From assembly GCA_017512045.1 (NCBI GenBank), contig JAFWHE010000003.1, forward strand, positions 1 through 54,476: DNA of 54,476 bases, read 5' to 3'. Source of the stretch: Candidatus Saccharimonadota bacterium. Lineage in GTDB: Bacteria; Patescibacteriota; Saccharimonadia; Saccharimonadales; Saccharimonadaceae. Below are positions 31,880-40,638 of the stretch, piece after piece; the stretch's first letter is position 1, and every line of letters starts with the position of its first letter. Position numbers and translations under genes: made by a program. The notes beneath the pieces were generated by a model, which saw only the letters and a list, made by a program, of their open reading frames with translations, was not told where the DNA came from and searched no databases.

Positions 31880-33226
31880 ATGAAACTATCCGAAGAGCTA
31901 ATTTGGCGTGGTTTCCAGGCGGAGACTACTATCAAAGATCCAACATTTTTAGACGAAAAAGAAAACAAGTCATTTTATTGGGGTGCGGATCCATCGGCAG
32001 ATTCGCTCACTATTGGTAATCTAGCTGCACTGATGATGTGCGCGTGCTTTGTGCGTCATGGATATCAGCCATATCTTTTGGTGGGTGGTGCGACTGGCCA
32101 AATTGGTGACCCGAAGGATACCAAAGAGCGTGACCTGAAGCCATTATCAGAGGTAGAGCATAATAAAAAATGCATCAAAGCTCAAATTGAGCGATGTCTG
32201 AAAAATGCTTCCACTAGCCCAGCAAATGACAAAACGGCGAGCACCAGCGACATATCTGGCGAAAAAGCCGGCGTGGCCGCAGACATTAACCTCACCATGG
32301 TCGACAATTATGACTGGTTCAAAGATATAAATTACATTGATTTCCTCCGTACGGTGGGCAAATCATTCTCTATGACACAGCTGATGGATCGCAAATTTAT
32401 TCAATCCCGTATGGGTGAGGGTGGCTCTGGTATTTCTTATGCGGAGTTTTCTTATACTTTGATTCAAGGCTATGATTTCTATCACTTATACAGGCAATAC
32501 GGCATTGATTTACAACTTTGTGGTGCGGATCAATACGGCAATTGTTCTTCCGGTATCTCCCTGATTCGTAAACTTGCTGGAGCGGAGGCCAATGTCTGGT
32601 CTACACCTCTGATTATCGACCCAGTAACTGGTCGCAAATTCGGCAAGTCAGAGGGGAATGCAGTTTGGCTAGCAGCAGAGGCAGTGAAGCGCCCAGCGGA
32701 TGTAGTGGAAGCTGGCGAAGCGGAATATTCACCTAATTTCACCTCCGTTTTTGATTTTTATCAGTTCTGGTTGAATCAGGCAGATACAGCAGTAGAATAT
32801 TTATTGAAAATTTACACCGTTTATGATAAAGATACCATTGAGAATATTTTGTCAGAGCACACAAAAGACCCATCTCAGCGTATCGCTCAAAAAGCATTGG
32901 CTAAGGGTGCGACAGAGGTGGTTCACGGAAAAGAAGCGGCAGAAGCAGTGATTGCCCTGACAGAAAAATTATTCGATAAAAATGCTACTTTTTCTGATAA
33001 AGATATAGAGCAGGCAGCAATTATTTTGCCAGTGAAGCCGATTGGCGTATCCCTGGTAGACGATCTTGTCGCGACTGGCCTGGCCAGTTCGAAAAAAGAG
33101 GCGCGTCAGTTCATCGGGTCTGGTGCCGTATCTGTTAATGGAGAGAAGGTTACTGATGAGGCAAAGGTTCTGAGTGCTCCTGCCATTCTGAAAAAAGGCA
33201 AAAACAAATTCGCCGTTGTAAAATAA
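31880..33226 (+). CDS. tyrS: Tyrosyl-tRNA synthetase
   Basis: TyrRS charges tRNA-Tyr. The 448-aa protein has the ATP-site segment WGADPSADSLTIGNLAALMM, which reads TIGN where HIGH-type enzymes have HIGH, the KFGKSEGNAVW counterpart of KMSKS, a tyrosine-binding region YTLIQGYDFYHLY, and a C-terminal S4-like RNA-binding domain (KKEARQFIGSGAVSVNGEKV). A Ser/Thr/Ala-rich insertion of about 35 residues (NASTSPANDKTASTSDISG) interrupts the catalytic domain. It is probably leaderless. Confidence 0.97.
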   Translation: MKLSEELIWRGFQAETTIKDPTFLDEKENKSFYWGADPSADSLTIGNLAALMMCACFVRHGYQPYLLVGGATGQIGDPKDTKERDLKPLSEVEHNKKCIKAQIERCLKNASTSPANDKTASTSDISGEKAGVAADINLTMVDNYDWFKDINYIDFLRTVGKSFSMTQLMDRKFIQSRMGEGGSGISYAEFSYTLIQGYDFYHLYRQYGIDLQLCGADQYGNCSSGISLIRKLAGAEANVWSTPLIIDPVTGRKFGKSEGNAVWLAAEAVKRPADVVEAGEAEYSPNFTSVFDFYQFWLNQADTAVEYLLKIYTVYDKDTIENILSEHTKDPSQRIAQKALAKGATEVVHGKEAAEAVIALTEKLFDKNATFSDKDIEQAAIILPVKPIGVSLVDDLVATGLASSKKEARQFIGSGAVSVNGEKVTDEAKVLSAPAILKKGKNKFAVVK

Positions 33227-33244
33227 CCGTAGAAATTATAATCG

Positions 33245-33253
33245 TGATATAAT
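33245..33253 (+). promoter_or_regulatory. Extended -10 of the class A PBP gene
   Basis: TGATATAAT ends 11 nt before the ATG, giving a leader of at most a few bases and no Shine-Dalgarno site. Confidence 0.65.
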
Positions 33254-33264
33254 AAAATAAGCTT

Positions 33265-36024
33265 ATGAAAGACACTGCGAAAAAATCTAAGAATGCCGAT
33301 GCGATAAAAACCGCAAAAGCTCCGAAGAAACTCAAGTCGCCATCTAAGAAAGTCCCAAAGAGGAGCCTCTTACAGAGAGGTGATAAGAGTATGAGTACTT
33401 ACTCTAGCCTAGTCTATCGTAGTAAGGTAAAGAAAGAAAAGCGCGCTCGTAAGCGTGCAGAAGATCTCGCCACTTTGCCAAAGAATCCAGTCAAGAGGTT
33501 TTTTGCTCATCTTCATCCGAAGCGTGTGTTCAAGTATTGGTTTTCTCTGCGCGGATTAAAGACTTTCTTAAAGATTGTTGCGGCTACTGTTTTGATTATT
33601 ATCATCGCTCTGGGTGGCCTTTTCCTCTATTATAAGAAGGATTTGGAGGCTATTCAGCTAGACAAATTAAAGGTGTCAGAAACAGTTAATACCTATCTGG
33701 ATAGGAACGGGGAAATTCTCTGGGAAGATAAAGGCGATGGCGATTATCGCTTGGTAGTGGATGGAGACCAGATTTCTACTTATATGCGTCAGGCGACGGT
33801 AGCGATTGAGGATAGGAACTTCTATAACCACAATGGTATCGACTTCTGGTCGCTAATTCGTGCAGCGTTTTCTACTCTCTCTGGTAAGAGTGTTCAGGGT
33901 GGCTCTACTCTGACACAGCAACTGATTAAGCAGGTTTATTTCTCTGATGAGGCAAAGGATCGTGGTCTTTCTGGCATCCCGCGTAAGATTAAGGAAGCTA
34001 TTCTCGCCGTAGAAGTAGAGAAGATGTATGATAAGGAACAGATTATTACCATGTATTTGAATGAGTCGCCTTATGGCGGTCGTCGTAACGGGGTAGAATC
34101 TGGTGCACAGACCTATTTCGGCAAGTCTGCTAAGGATCTCACTTTGGCGGAGGCGGCGTTACTTGCTGCTATCCCAAACAATCCAGCAGTATTAAACCCA
34201 TACAATGAATATGGCCACGAGGCTTTACTCTGGCGTCAACAATACACCTTGGATGTGATGGCAGAGCTCGGTTATATTACAAAGGAAGAGGCAGAAGAGG
34301 CGAAGGCTGTGCCAATCTTGGATACGATTAAGCCAGAGACCAACCAGTATGATAACATCAAGGCTCCGCACTTTGTCCTAGAGGTCAAAGACATGCTAGA
34401 AGAGAAATATGGTGTCAAGACTATGCGTGCTGGTGGCTTCACTATCAAGACTACTCTAGATTATCGTGCACAACAAATGGCAGAACAAGCCGTAGCTAAT
34501 GGTGCTGCACTGATGTACTCTAATGGTAGCGATAACATTGCCCTAGCATCTGTGGATGTGGAAACTGCACAGGTAATTGCAATGGTAGGGTCAGTAGATT
34601 GGAAAATTCCTGGTTATGGTGAGGTGAATGCCGCTACAGCAGAGTTGGAGCCTGGCTCATCAATGAAGCCGATTATCGATTATGGTCCGCTCTTTATGCA
34701 GCGCCAGGGCCAGAATTATGGTCCAGGTAGTATATTGAAGGATGAAAATATCGACTCTATCTATTGTGCTGGCTACAGAGGTACTTGTGCTTTGCGTAAT
34801 TATACTGGTAGCTGGTATGGCAACGTGACGATTCGCCGTGCCTTGGCAGGCTCTCTAAACATCCCAGCGGTGAAGGCTCTCTATATCAACGGTGTGGAGA
34901 ATAGCTTGAAGGTAGCTCAGGGGTTAGGTGATAAGCACTATTGTGCTGATGATTCTTGGTCTGGTGGCTTGTCTATTGCAATTGGCTCTGGTTGCAATGT
35001 GACTGCGATTGAGCATGCCAATGCCTTTGCCTCTATCGCTCGTGGCGGTGTCTATAAAGAGTTGTCTTACATCTTAGAGCTGAAGAATTCCTCTGGTGAT
35101 ATTATCGAGAGCTGGACAGATAATGGTGGTGAGAGGGTATATGACGATCAGGTAGCCTATATGCTTTCTAGCATTCTGTCTGATGCAAATGCTCGTACTA
35201 TCACTTTTGGTAGTCAGGGATATTCATTTGGCTTTGTCATTCCTAATGTAAAGACTGCAACAAAGACTGGTACTACTACCACCACTAATGCCTCCGTGGC
35301 AAAGGATTCTTGGATTCTCAGTTACTCTCCAGTAATTGCTACAGCGGTTTGGAATGGTAACCATGACGGTGGTGCTTTGAGGGATAGCTCTAATACTATC
35401 GTCCGCCGGGTGGTGAATGACTACATGGGGCCAGTTCATACTCAATTGTATGCTAGTGAGGGCAAGTGGACAGTAAATCAAGACTTCGTCAGACCAGCTG
35501 GTATCCAGACTTTGACTGTCAACGGGCAGACCGATATTTGGCCAAGCTGGTATAACTCTAAAACTTCCGGCGTGACTACGGAGACTCTGACGTTCAATAA
35601 ATACACACACAAGCTTGCTACTGCTTGTACGCCAGAGAATCAAAAGATTCAGATAGAAGTGACTAAGACGATTGATCCAATCACGAGGAGAGAGGTCTAT
35701 AGCGTGCCGCAGCCATATACGCGTGATGAGCAAGATGACTGTTCCTATACTGCGCCAGGAGTGAATCTCTATCAATCTGGAGAAAAACTAAAAGCTGTTA
35801 TCACGGTCGGCTCTTCTCCAGAGGTAAAGTATGTCCTTTATGAAGATGGCACTGCCTATGAATCTGGTACGGCCAGTGGTACTTCTATTGACTTTGGCTA
35901 TGACCTCAGTAGTAGTGGCATTACTGGTAGGACTTTAAAGGTTGTTGTGACAGACGGTAATGGGGCAGAATCCAGTTCTCAGTGTACCATAGTAACCAAA
36001 GACGGCGAGAATAAGTGTACCTAA
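33265..36024 (+). CDS. Class A penicillin-binding protein (PBP1A-like)
   Basis: This bifunctional enzyme polymerises and cross-links peptidoglycan. The 919-aa protein has a basic cytoplasmic tail of about 100 residues, a membrane helix (VAATVLIIIIALGGLFLYYK), a GT51 domain (AIEDRNFYNHNGID, GGSTLTQQLIKQ, KEAILAVEVEKMYD) and a transpeptidase domain with SSMKP, SLN and the KTGTTT motif. A C-terminal Ig-like extension follows. Its long basic N-terminus is unusual. The next membrane gene starts right after its stop. Confidence 0.95.
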   Translation: MKDTAKKSKNADAIKTAKAPKKLKSPSKKVPKRSLLQRGDKSMSTYSSLVYRSKVKKEKRARKRAEDLATLPKNPVKRFFAHLHPKRVFKYWFSLRGLKTFLKIVAATVLIIIIALGGLFLYYKKDLEAIQLDKLKVSETVNTYLDRNGEILWEDKGDGDYRLVVDGDQISTYMRQATVAIEDRNFYNHNGIDFWSLIRAAFSTLSGKSVQGGSTLTQQLIKQVYFSDEAKDRGLSGIPRKIKEAILAVEVEKMYDKEQIITMYLNESPYGGRRNGVESGAQTYFGKSAKDLTLAEAALLAAIPNNPAVLNPYNEYGHEALLWRQQYTLDVMAELGYITKEEAEEAKAVPILDTIKPETNQYDNIKAPHFVLEVKDMLEEKYGVKTMRAGGFTIKTTLDYRAQQMAEQAVANGAALMYSNGSDNIALASVDVETAQVIAMVGSVDWKIPGYGEVNAATAELEPGSSMKPIIDYGPLFMQRQGQNYGPGSILKDENIDSIYCAGYRGTCALRNYTGSWYGNVTIRRALAGSLNIPAVKALYINGVENSLKVAQGLGDKHYCADDSWSGGLSIAIGSGCNVTAIEHANAFASIARGGVYKELSYILELKNSSGDIIESWTDNGGERVYDDQVAYMLSSILSDANARTITFGSQGYSFGFVIPNVKTATKTGTTTTTNASVAKDSWILSYSPVIATAVWNGNHDGGALRDSSNTIVRRVVNDYMGPVHTQLYASEGKWTVNQDFVRPAGIQTLTVNGQTDIWPSWYNSKTSGVTTETLTFNKYTHKLATACTPENQKIQIEVTKTIDPITRREVYSVPQPYTRDEQDDCSYTAPGVNLYQSGEKLKAVITVGSSPEVKYVLYEDGTAYESGTASGTSIDFGYDLSSSGITGRTLKVVVTDGNGAESSSQCTIVTKDGENKCT

Positions 36025-36753
36025 ATGGAATATAGTTTTACAGAGGTAGGGGGTGGATTTTTCGCCGGAATCTTAGATACTGTCCTAGCGCAGCCAGCGT
36101 GGTTAATTGTGCTAGTGATGGTATATTTAGTGGCACAGATTCTCTTCCTTCTAATTCGTAAGAATGCCAAGAAATGGCTAAAGCTCAATCTATTGTTTCT
36201 ATTCTTGTTCCTGATTATAGATAGGGTGATTGATCTGGAAGTGATGCGTTATATGTCTGATAGTTCAGTCTCTGATGCTAGTGCGCATTTGGGGATGAGT
36301 TTCATGGGAAGTATCCTAAAAGGTGTAGTTTTGATTGTTGGTGCGATAGTAACATCTCTAATTACCAGAGGTAATTCTGATAGTCGTGGTCTTCAGGATG
36401 AAGAGGATATCTCCCAGGATAACGGTGGAAAAGGGTTGATTATTGCGGATTGTGCGGTGGGGGCGCTGTTTTTTGGCCTATTGTTGGTTAGCAGCATGGG
36501 TGCAAAAGCGAATGTTTTCATGAAAGAGCGTGTCAATGATAGGATTGTCGCCAGAGATAATTACAGCGTTAGCATCAAAAAAGGCCAAGTTGTCAGATTA
36601 GGAGAGAGAAAAGTAGAAGTTTCTGATATCGGAGATGATGGCGTGACAGTGTCTTACTCTAGCAACGACAATAATATGATTCAACAAAAATTATTTTGGA
36701 ACAAGCGTTACCAGTATGATGGGGCGCAATATACCGTGATTTTTAGAAAATAA
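36025..36753 (+). CDS. Membrane hypothetical protein coupled to the PBP gene
   Basis: This 242-aa protein is not recognised. Hydrophobic helices are visible at about residues 25-50, 52-72, 90-115 and 138-158, followed by a soluble C-terminal domain of about 80 residues rich in beta-prone Val and Ser-Asp turns (GQVVRLGERKVEVSDIGDDG). The ATG directly follows the PBP stop, so translation is probably coupled. An accessory role in cell-wall synthesis is a guess from position. Confidence 0.8.
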   Translation: MEYSFTEVGGGFFAGILDTVLAQPAWLIVLVMVYLVAQILFLLIRKNAKKWLKLNLLFLFLFLIIDRVIDLEVMRYMSDSSVSDASAHLGMSFMGSILKGVVLIVGAIVTSLITRGNSDSRGLQDEEDISQDNGGKGLIIADCAVGALFFGLLLVSSMGAKANVFMKERVNDRIVARDNYSVSIKKGQVVRLGERKVEVSDIGDDGVTVSYSSNDNNMIQQKLFWNKRYQYDGAQYTVIFRK

Positions 36754-36763
36754 CGGGATTTTA

Positions 36764-36772
36764 TGCTACAAT
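36764..36772 (+). promoter_or_regulatory. Extended -10 of tpiA, leaderless type
   Basis: TGCTACAAT, six bases before the tpiA ATG. Confidence 0.7.
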
Positions 36773-36778
36773 TAGCCT

Positions 36779-37546
36779 ATGAAAACATATATCGTGGGCA
36801 ACTGGAAGATGAATTTTACCGTGGGTGAGTCATCTATTTATCTTCATAAATTATTAAAGAGAATCAAACCAGCTAAGGGGATGCAGATAGTGGTGGCGCC
36901 GTCGCCAGTCGCCTTGCAGCCTCTAAGCCTGCAAACTGATCGTAAGAAGATTAGAATCTCAGCTCAGAACTGTTGGGGACGCGATTTTGGTGCATATACA
37001 GGAGAGACGGCAATAGCTCAGTTAAAAGGTATCGTAGATTATTGTATTATTGGTCATTCAGAGAGGCGACATATTTTTGGCGAGACGGATAAGATGACTA
37101 AGGAAAAGGTCGCTGCCTGCATTAGGAATGGAATTACCCCTATTCTTTGTATCGGAGAGACGGAATCAGAGAGAACTTTTGGCGAAACAGCAGATGTCTT
37201 GCGCGATCAGATAGTAGCAGGACTCTCTGATGTATCGAAGGAGGATTTAAAGAAGGTAATTATTGCGTATGAGCCAGTTTGGGCAATTTCTAGTGTCAAG
37301 GGGGCGAAGTTGGCTTCTCCAGATGATATTGCACAAAGTGTTGAGTTAATCAGAAAATACCTAAAATCTACCTATGGTAAGGAAGCAGAGGAAATACCAA
37401 TATTGTTCGGTGGGAGTGTGAACCCATCCAATGCTGGTGCTTATCTTACTATTCCAGGGGTAAACGGCTTGTTAATAGGGGGAGCGTCGTTGATTGCGGA
37501 CCAATTTAATGATATAATTGAGGTAGCAAAAAGAGTAAGAGCATGA
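36779..37546 (+). CDS. tpiA: Triosephosphate isomerase
   Basis: TpiA interconverts dihydroxyacetone phosphate and glyceraldehyde 3-phosphate. The 255-aa protein has VGNWKMN (Asn, Lys), the catalytic His in IIGHSERR and the catalytic Glu in AYEPVWAI, plus the phosphate loop GGSVNPSNA. Length is normal. It is the first gene of a short operon; its stop overlaps the ATG of the next gene (ATGA). Confidence 0.97.
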   Translation: MKTYIVGNWKMNFTVGESSIYLHKLLKRIKPAKGMQIVVAPSPVALQPLSLQTDRKKIRISAQNCWGRDFGAYTGETAIAQLKGIVDYCIIGHSERRHIFGETDKMTKEKVAACIRNGITPILCIGETESERTFGETADVLRDQIVAGLSDVSKEDLKKVIIAYEPVWAISSVKGAKLASPDDIAQSVELIRKYLKSTYGKEAEEIPILFGGSVNPSNAGAYLTIPGVNGLLIGGASLIADQFNDIIEVAKRVRA

Positions 37547-39024
37547 CAAAAAAAGATGCCCCAGCACCAGAACCAATGGATGTAGGGGCTGATATACCGG
37601 TCAAGATTGGCTCTCAGAGCCACTCAGAAGCCCCTAGAAAGCCGCTTATGGCTAAACGTGGGCAATTTATGGATTTTGCCCCAAATCGCCGTAGGGCGCC
37701 TCTGGTAAGCCACGAGGCGGTTTCTGAGATGCCAACTAATGCTACACCGAGGAAGAGATTGTTCATTGGCGATATTAAGCCAGTCAGGAGAGCTCGTCGT
37801 CCGCAGATGGAAACACCGAGGATAGATACCCCAGAGATGAAGGTGGAAGCACCAGATATGGCCACAGATGAGATTGTGGAAAAACCTGTGGAAAACTCTT
37901 CAGATGAGCCTATCGAAATGCCTGTAGAGATACCTACAGAGCCGCCTCTAGAAACGCCGGTGGAGAAACCACGTCACAGGGGGCTGAGGATGGACTTTAT
38001 CAAACGAGTTTCTGCTGTGATTAAGCCAGCGCGCGAAGATGATATGGATGAGGGGGAAGATATATCAGAAGATGTGCCAGAGGAGCCTATTCGTGAAGAA
38101 ATAGAGGTAGAGCCAGAAGCTCCAGAGGAGGTAGAAACCCAGACAGTGGCCAGAAGGCCTGTGGTCATGGATGTATCTAGTGCGTCCAGGGTGGACATCC
38201 GCCGGGAGCCAGCCGTAGAAGCGGATGATGCCACAGACGATGATTTACCACCTCAGAATGAGGATGAGCTGAGCGCGATTCTGGCAGGTTTTGCGGATAG
38301 TGATGCGCCAGATATGACAGATAATCTATCAAAAGAAGTAGTAGATTTTGAGGAAGAGCTAGATGCTTTAGAAGATTTAGAAGAAGCAGCGGCAGATTTT
38401 GTGTCGGAGCCAAAACCTCTGTTTGTAGCGAGTGGGGCAGATCCACTGGTAGAGCAATCTATTCATCGTAAGAAACCAGAGATAAGTGAGCTAACTACCT
38501 ACATAGATGGCAGTGCTGTTAGGGAAGACGATGATGTAGAAATTAAAAATAATGGCAAGATGATTGATGATTTCGTAGAAACGCCACCGCCAAAGCCACC
38601 AGTAGAGCCTTATCGCCAGATTTTGGGTGGAAAATCGCCGTTCCTTAATTCCGTCACCGTAGAAAAAAGGCCACTCTCTGGATACACATCAGAGTCATCT
38701 ATGACAGAGGGACAGAATACACTAGAACATTCATCAGAGAAATTGTCGGAGAAGCGGACATTCTCTAAACTTGTACGCAAGACGAGCAAAAACGATGATG
38801 TCAGTAGTAAAAAAGAAGATAATTCACCAGAGAATAACAAGCATAAATATGAACGTAGAGATGAGCAGCCGTCTCACTTCTCCAGCAGATTTAGTGAGCC
38901 GTCTATCTCTATTCCTAGCAACAAGCCAAAGGGCTTGAGCTTGCCTCTGGTTTTGGCGATTATTTTGACATTGATTCTTGGTGCCGGTGCAGGTGCATTT
39001 ATCTATTTGGTATTCTTGCAGTAG
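37543..39024 (+). CDS. Acidic, Pro-rich protein with a C-terminal membrane anchor
   Basis: This 493-aa protein is not recognised. Residues 1-460 are largely disordered, rich in Glu, Asp, Pro and Val, with repeats such as EKPVENSSDEPIEMPVEIPT. A single hydrophobic helix (PLVLAIILTLILGAGAGAFI) ends the chain three residues from the C-terminus. That topology would leave the bulk in the cytoplasm as a tail-anchored protein. Its ATG overlaps the tpiA stop by 4 bp. Confidence 0.82.
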   Translation: MTKKDAPAPEPMDVGADIPVKIGSQSHSEAPRKPLMAKRGQFMDFAPNRRRAPLVSHEAVSEMPTNATPRKRLFIGDIKPVRRARRPQMETPRIDTPEMKVEAPDMATDEIVEKPVENSSDEPIEMPVEIPTEPPLETPVEKPRHRGLRMDFIKRVSAVIKPAREDDMDEGEDISEDVPEEPIREEIEVEPEAPEEVETQTVARRPVVMDVSSASRVDIRREPAVEADDATDDDLPPQNEDELSAILAGFADSDAPDMTDNLSKEVVDFEEELDALEDLEEAAADFVSEPKPLFVASGADPLVEQSIHRKKPEISELTTYIDGSAVREDDDVEIKNNGKMIDDFVETPPPKPPVEPYRQILGGKSPFLNSVTVEKRPLSGYTSESSMTEGQNTLEHSSEKLSEKRTFSKLVRKTSKNDDVSSKKEDNSPENNKHKYERRDEQPSHFSSRFSEPSISIPSNKPKGLSLPLVLAIILTLILGAGAGAFIYLVFLQ

Positions 39025-39049
39025 CTCGTGTTTTTTACCCCTGTTAATC

Positions 39050-39079
39050 TTGACTTTACGGGAGGATATATGCTAGAAT
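39050..39079 (+). promoter_or_regulatory. Promoter of the 124-aa membrane protein
   Basis: TTGACT, an 18-bp spacer and TAGAAT with an extended TGC. A leader of about 40 nt carries a GGAGGTGAT Shine-Dalgarno site that matches the 16S tail fully. Confidence 0.75.
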
Positions 39080-39121
39080 GCCTGTTAGACAGCTGTTTCT
39101 TTTTGCGAGGGAGGTGATAGC

Positions 39122-39496
39122 ATGAAACAGGGAGCGTTGTATTTTGCTATATTGATTATTTTGCTGTTATTTATGGCTAAAATTTGTCCGGAATATGTGC
39201 AAGTAGATGGAGTAGTGCCGGTGATTATCGCAGTCGTATCCCTGCTATTGTTAGATCTTATGATAGCAGTCGTAGGAATGTTAGTGATAGCCTGGGTAGG
39301 ATTAGGAAGATGGAATATGAAAATGCTGATAGCGATGATGATACTCTTGATGGTGCTAGTGTTTGTAGCGAATATGGTAGCACTTAATGTGATGAACAAT
39401 CATCTGGAAGGGTTTTATATTCCAAATATTTGGCTTAGGGTGATAATTGCGCTGTTTGGCGTGCCGTCAATAAATATCAATATTAACAGGGAATAA
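39122..39496 (+). CDS. Small polytopic membrane protein
   Basis: This 124-aa protein has three or four hydrophobic helices (ALYFAILIILLLFMA; VVPVIIAVVSLLLLDLMIAV; LIAMMILLMVLVFVANMVAL) and a short polar C-terminus. No family is recognised; a holin-like protein is possible from size only. It has a strong promoter and ribosome binding site. A G-U-containing stem with a T-tract at about 39511-39537 may terminate its mRNA. Confidence 0.75.
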   Translation: MKQGALYFAILIILLLFMAKICPEYVQVDGVVPVIIAVVSLLLLDLMIAVVGMLVIAWVGLGRWNMKMLIAMMILLMVLVFVANMVALNVMNNHLEGFYIPNIWLRVIIALFGVPSINININRE

Positions 39497-39586
39497 TCAA
39501 GATTTTTTGTGAGAGGCCTCGAAGTTCGGGGTCTTTTTTATACAAAAATAAGTAGCTTTTAGCTACTTATACGCTGGTTTTTCATC

Positions 39587-39661
39587 TGGTGCGAGTGGAG
39601 GTAGTCGAAACCTCATCCCAAGTTTGGAAAACTTGTATACTAACCGCTGTACGACACTCGC
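39587..39661 (-). tRNA. tRNA-Gly(UCC)
   Basis: The minus strand folds as a cloverleaf with acceptor GCGAGTG/CACTCGC, anticodon stem CAAGT/ACTTG and loop TTTCCAA, so the anticodon is UCC. CCA is encoded (39587-39589). It lies downstream of tRNA-His beyond a long hairpin and has no visible promoter of its own, so it may be co-transcribed. Confidence 0.93.
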
Positions 39662-39672
39662 AAATCTCTTGT

Positions 39673-39756
39673 CAGGACGCCTAGATTAGTGTTTTATCCA
39701 AGCGAAGCGCTACTTAGGTAGAGCGAGCGAGGAAAAACACTGAGATAGGTGTTCTG
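39673..39756. repeat. Long hairpin between tRNA genes, same apex as 4264-4350
   Basis: Arms of about 26 bases pair with few mismatches (CAGGACGCCT..GTGTTTTATCC against GGAAAAACAC..GTGTTCTG). The apex is GCGAAGCGC, ten bases, GAGCGAGCGAG, identical in layout to the hairpin behind rpsO. It separates tRNA-His from tRNA-Gly. Confidence 0.75.
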
Positions 39757-39758
39757 GA

Positions 39759-39836
39759 TGGGGCGGGTAACTGGTTTCGAACCAGCGACCTTCTGGACCA
39801 CAATCAGACGCTCTAACCAACTGAGCTATACCCGCC
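39759..39836 (-). tRNA. tRNA-His(GUG)
   Basis: Acceptor GCGGGTA/TACCCGC with an encoded G-1 opposite C73, loop TTGTGGT with anticodon GUG, normal D and T arms, and encoded CCA. The anticodon stem has one A-C mismatch next to the loop. A TGATATAAT (39846-39854) 9 nt upstream serves as promoter. Confidence 0.94.
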
Positions 39837-39876
39837 ATCCGGCTCATTATATCATAAAAATAACAGTTATGGAAGC

Positions 39877-40434
39877 CTAAATCCCACTTCTGCGTGTCGG
39901 TACTTGGGGTGCTCTGGCATTGGATAGAATCGGCTGTGCCCTGCGTGCTACATCTGAGCCAACGCTAGTGATTCCGCCGCTAGTGCTAAACCTAGCGCGT
40001 TTCATTGCAACATCCATCGGATTAGAGGCGGAATTTCTTCCGCGTAATCTTGCCACTCTCTGGTCTGCCACTCTGTCAGCTAGCGAATCACCAGCGTTAG
40101 TATATCTGGTGGGCTGGGCGGTATTATCAGCGTTGATTGCCTCTCTATTAGTGGCGTAGGCATCGCGTCGGTTGCTCATCTGTTGTAAATCGTCAGTACG
40201 GGAGTAGGATTTGGCGTATTCGGCATTATAAAACTGATTCGCCACCTTAGAGCTTTTGTACTTTTTGACATGTTGGCGATTTTTCTCAATAGATTGGCGC
40301 ACACTAAAACTATCTCCGCCGGTCGTGCCGATACTGTCGCTATTTTGCGCATTGCCATAGGCAGAAGAATGAAAAAAATCCTTGCGCGCGTCATTTTTCA
40401 TCGCATAGTCAATGATGAGCTTGTCATTTGCCAT
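39877..40434 (-). CDS. Hypothetical, probably disordered protein
   Basis: This 185-aa protein is not recognised. It is rich in Asn, Ser, Arg and Ala, with no hydrophobic helix and a basic C-terminal half (DQRVARLRGRNSASNPMDVA). The start is fixed by a TGCTATAAT that ends 6 nt before the ATG, so it is probably leaderless. It lies alone between tRNA-His and the 332-aa gene. Confidence 0.78.
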   Translation of the reverse strand: MANDKLIIDYAMKNDARKDFFHSSAYGNAQNSDSIGTTGGDSFSVRQSIEKNRQHVKKYKSSKVANQFYNAEYAKSYSRTDDLQQMSNRRDAYATNREAINADNTAQPTRYTNAGDSLADRVADQRVARLRGRNSASNPMDVAMKRARFSTSGGITSVGSDVARRAQPILSNARAPQVPTRRSGI

Positions 40435-40440
40435 AACCTT

Positions 40441-40449
40441 ATTATAGCA
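40441..40449 (-). promoter_or_regulatory. Extended -10 of the 185-aa gene, leaderless type
   Basis: TGCTATAAT on the minus strand, six bases before the start codon. Confidence 0.72.
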
Positions 40450-40543
40450 TTAAATAGATGGATGTAGCGATGGATTTAGGACTGTTTCCAGGGAAAAATG
40501 ATGGTATGACACTATATTATGTAATCTTTTTATGTTTAACCAC

Positions 40544-40572
40544 TTGACATATTTGGTGAAGTGTGATACAAT
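40544..40572 (+). promoter_or_regulatory. Consensus promoter of the 332-aa gene
   Basis: TTGACA, 17 bp, TACAAT. The spacer carries TTTGG and GTGTGA, like the promoter at 41900. The leader of about 60 nt ends in AAGGAGG. Confidence 0.85.
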
Positions 40573-40638
40573 GAGAGTACACTATATTGTTTTGTAACAG
40601 TTGTTCATTTACATTTTGCGAAAAAGGAGGAATTCGCT

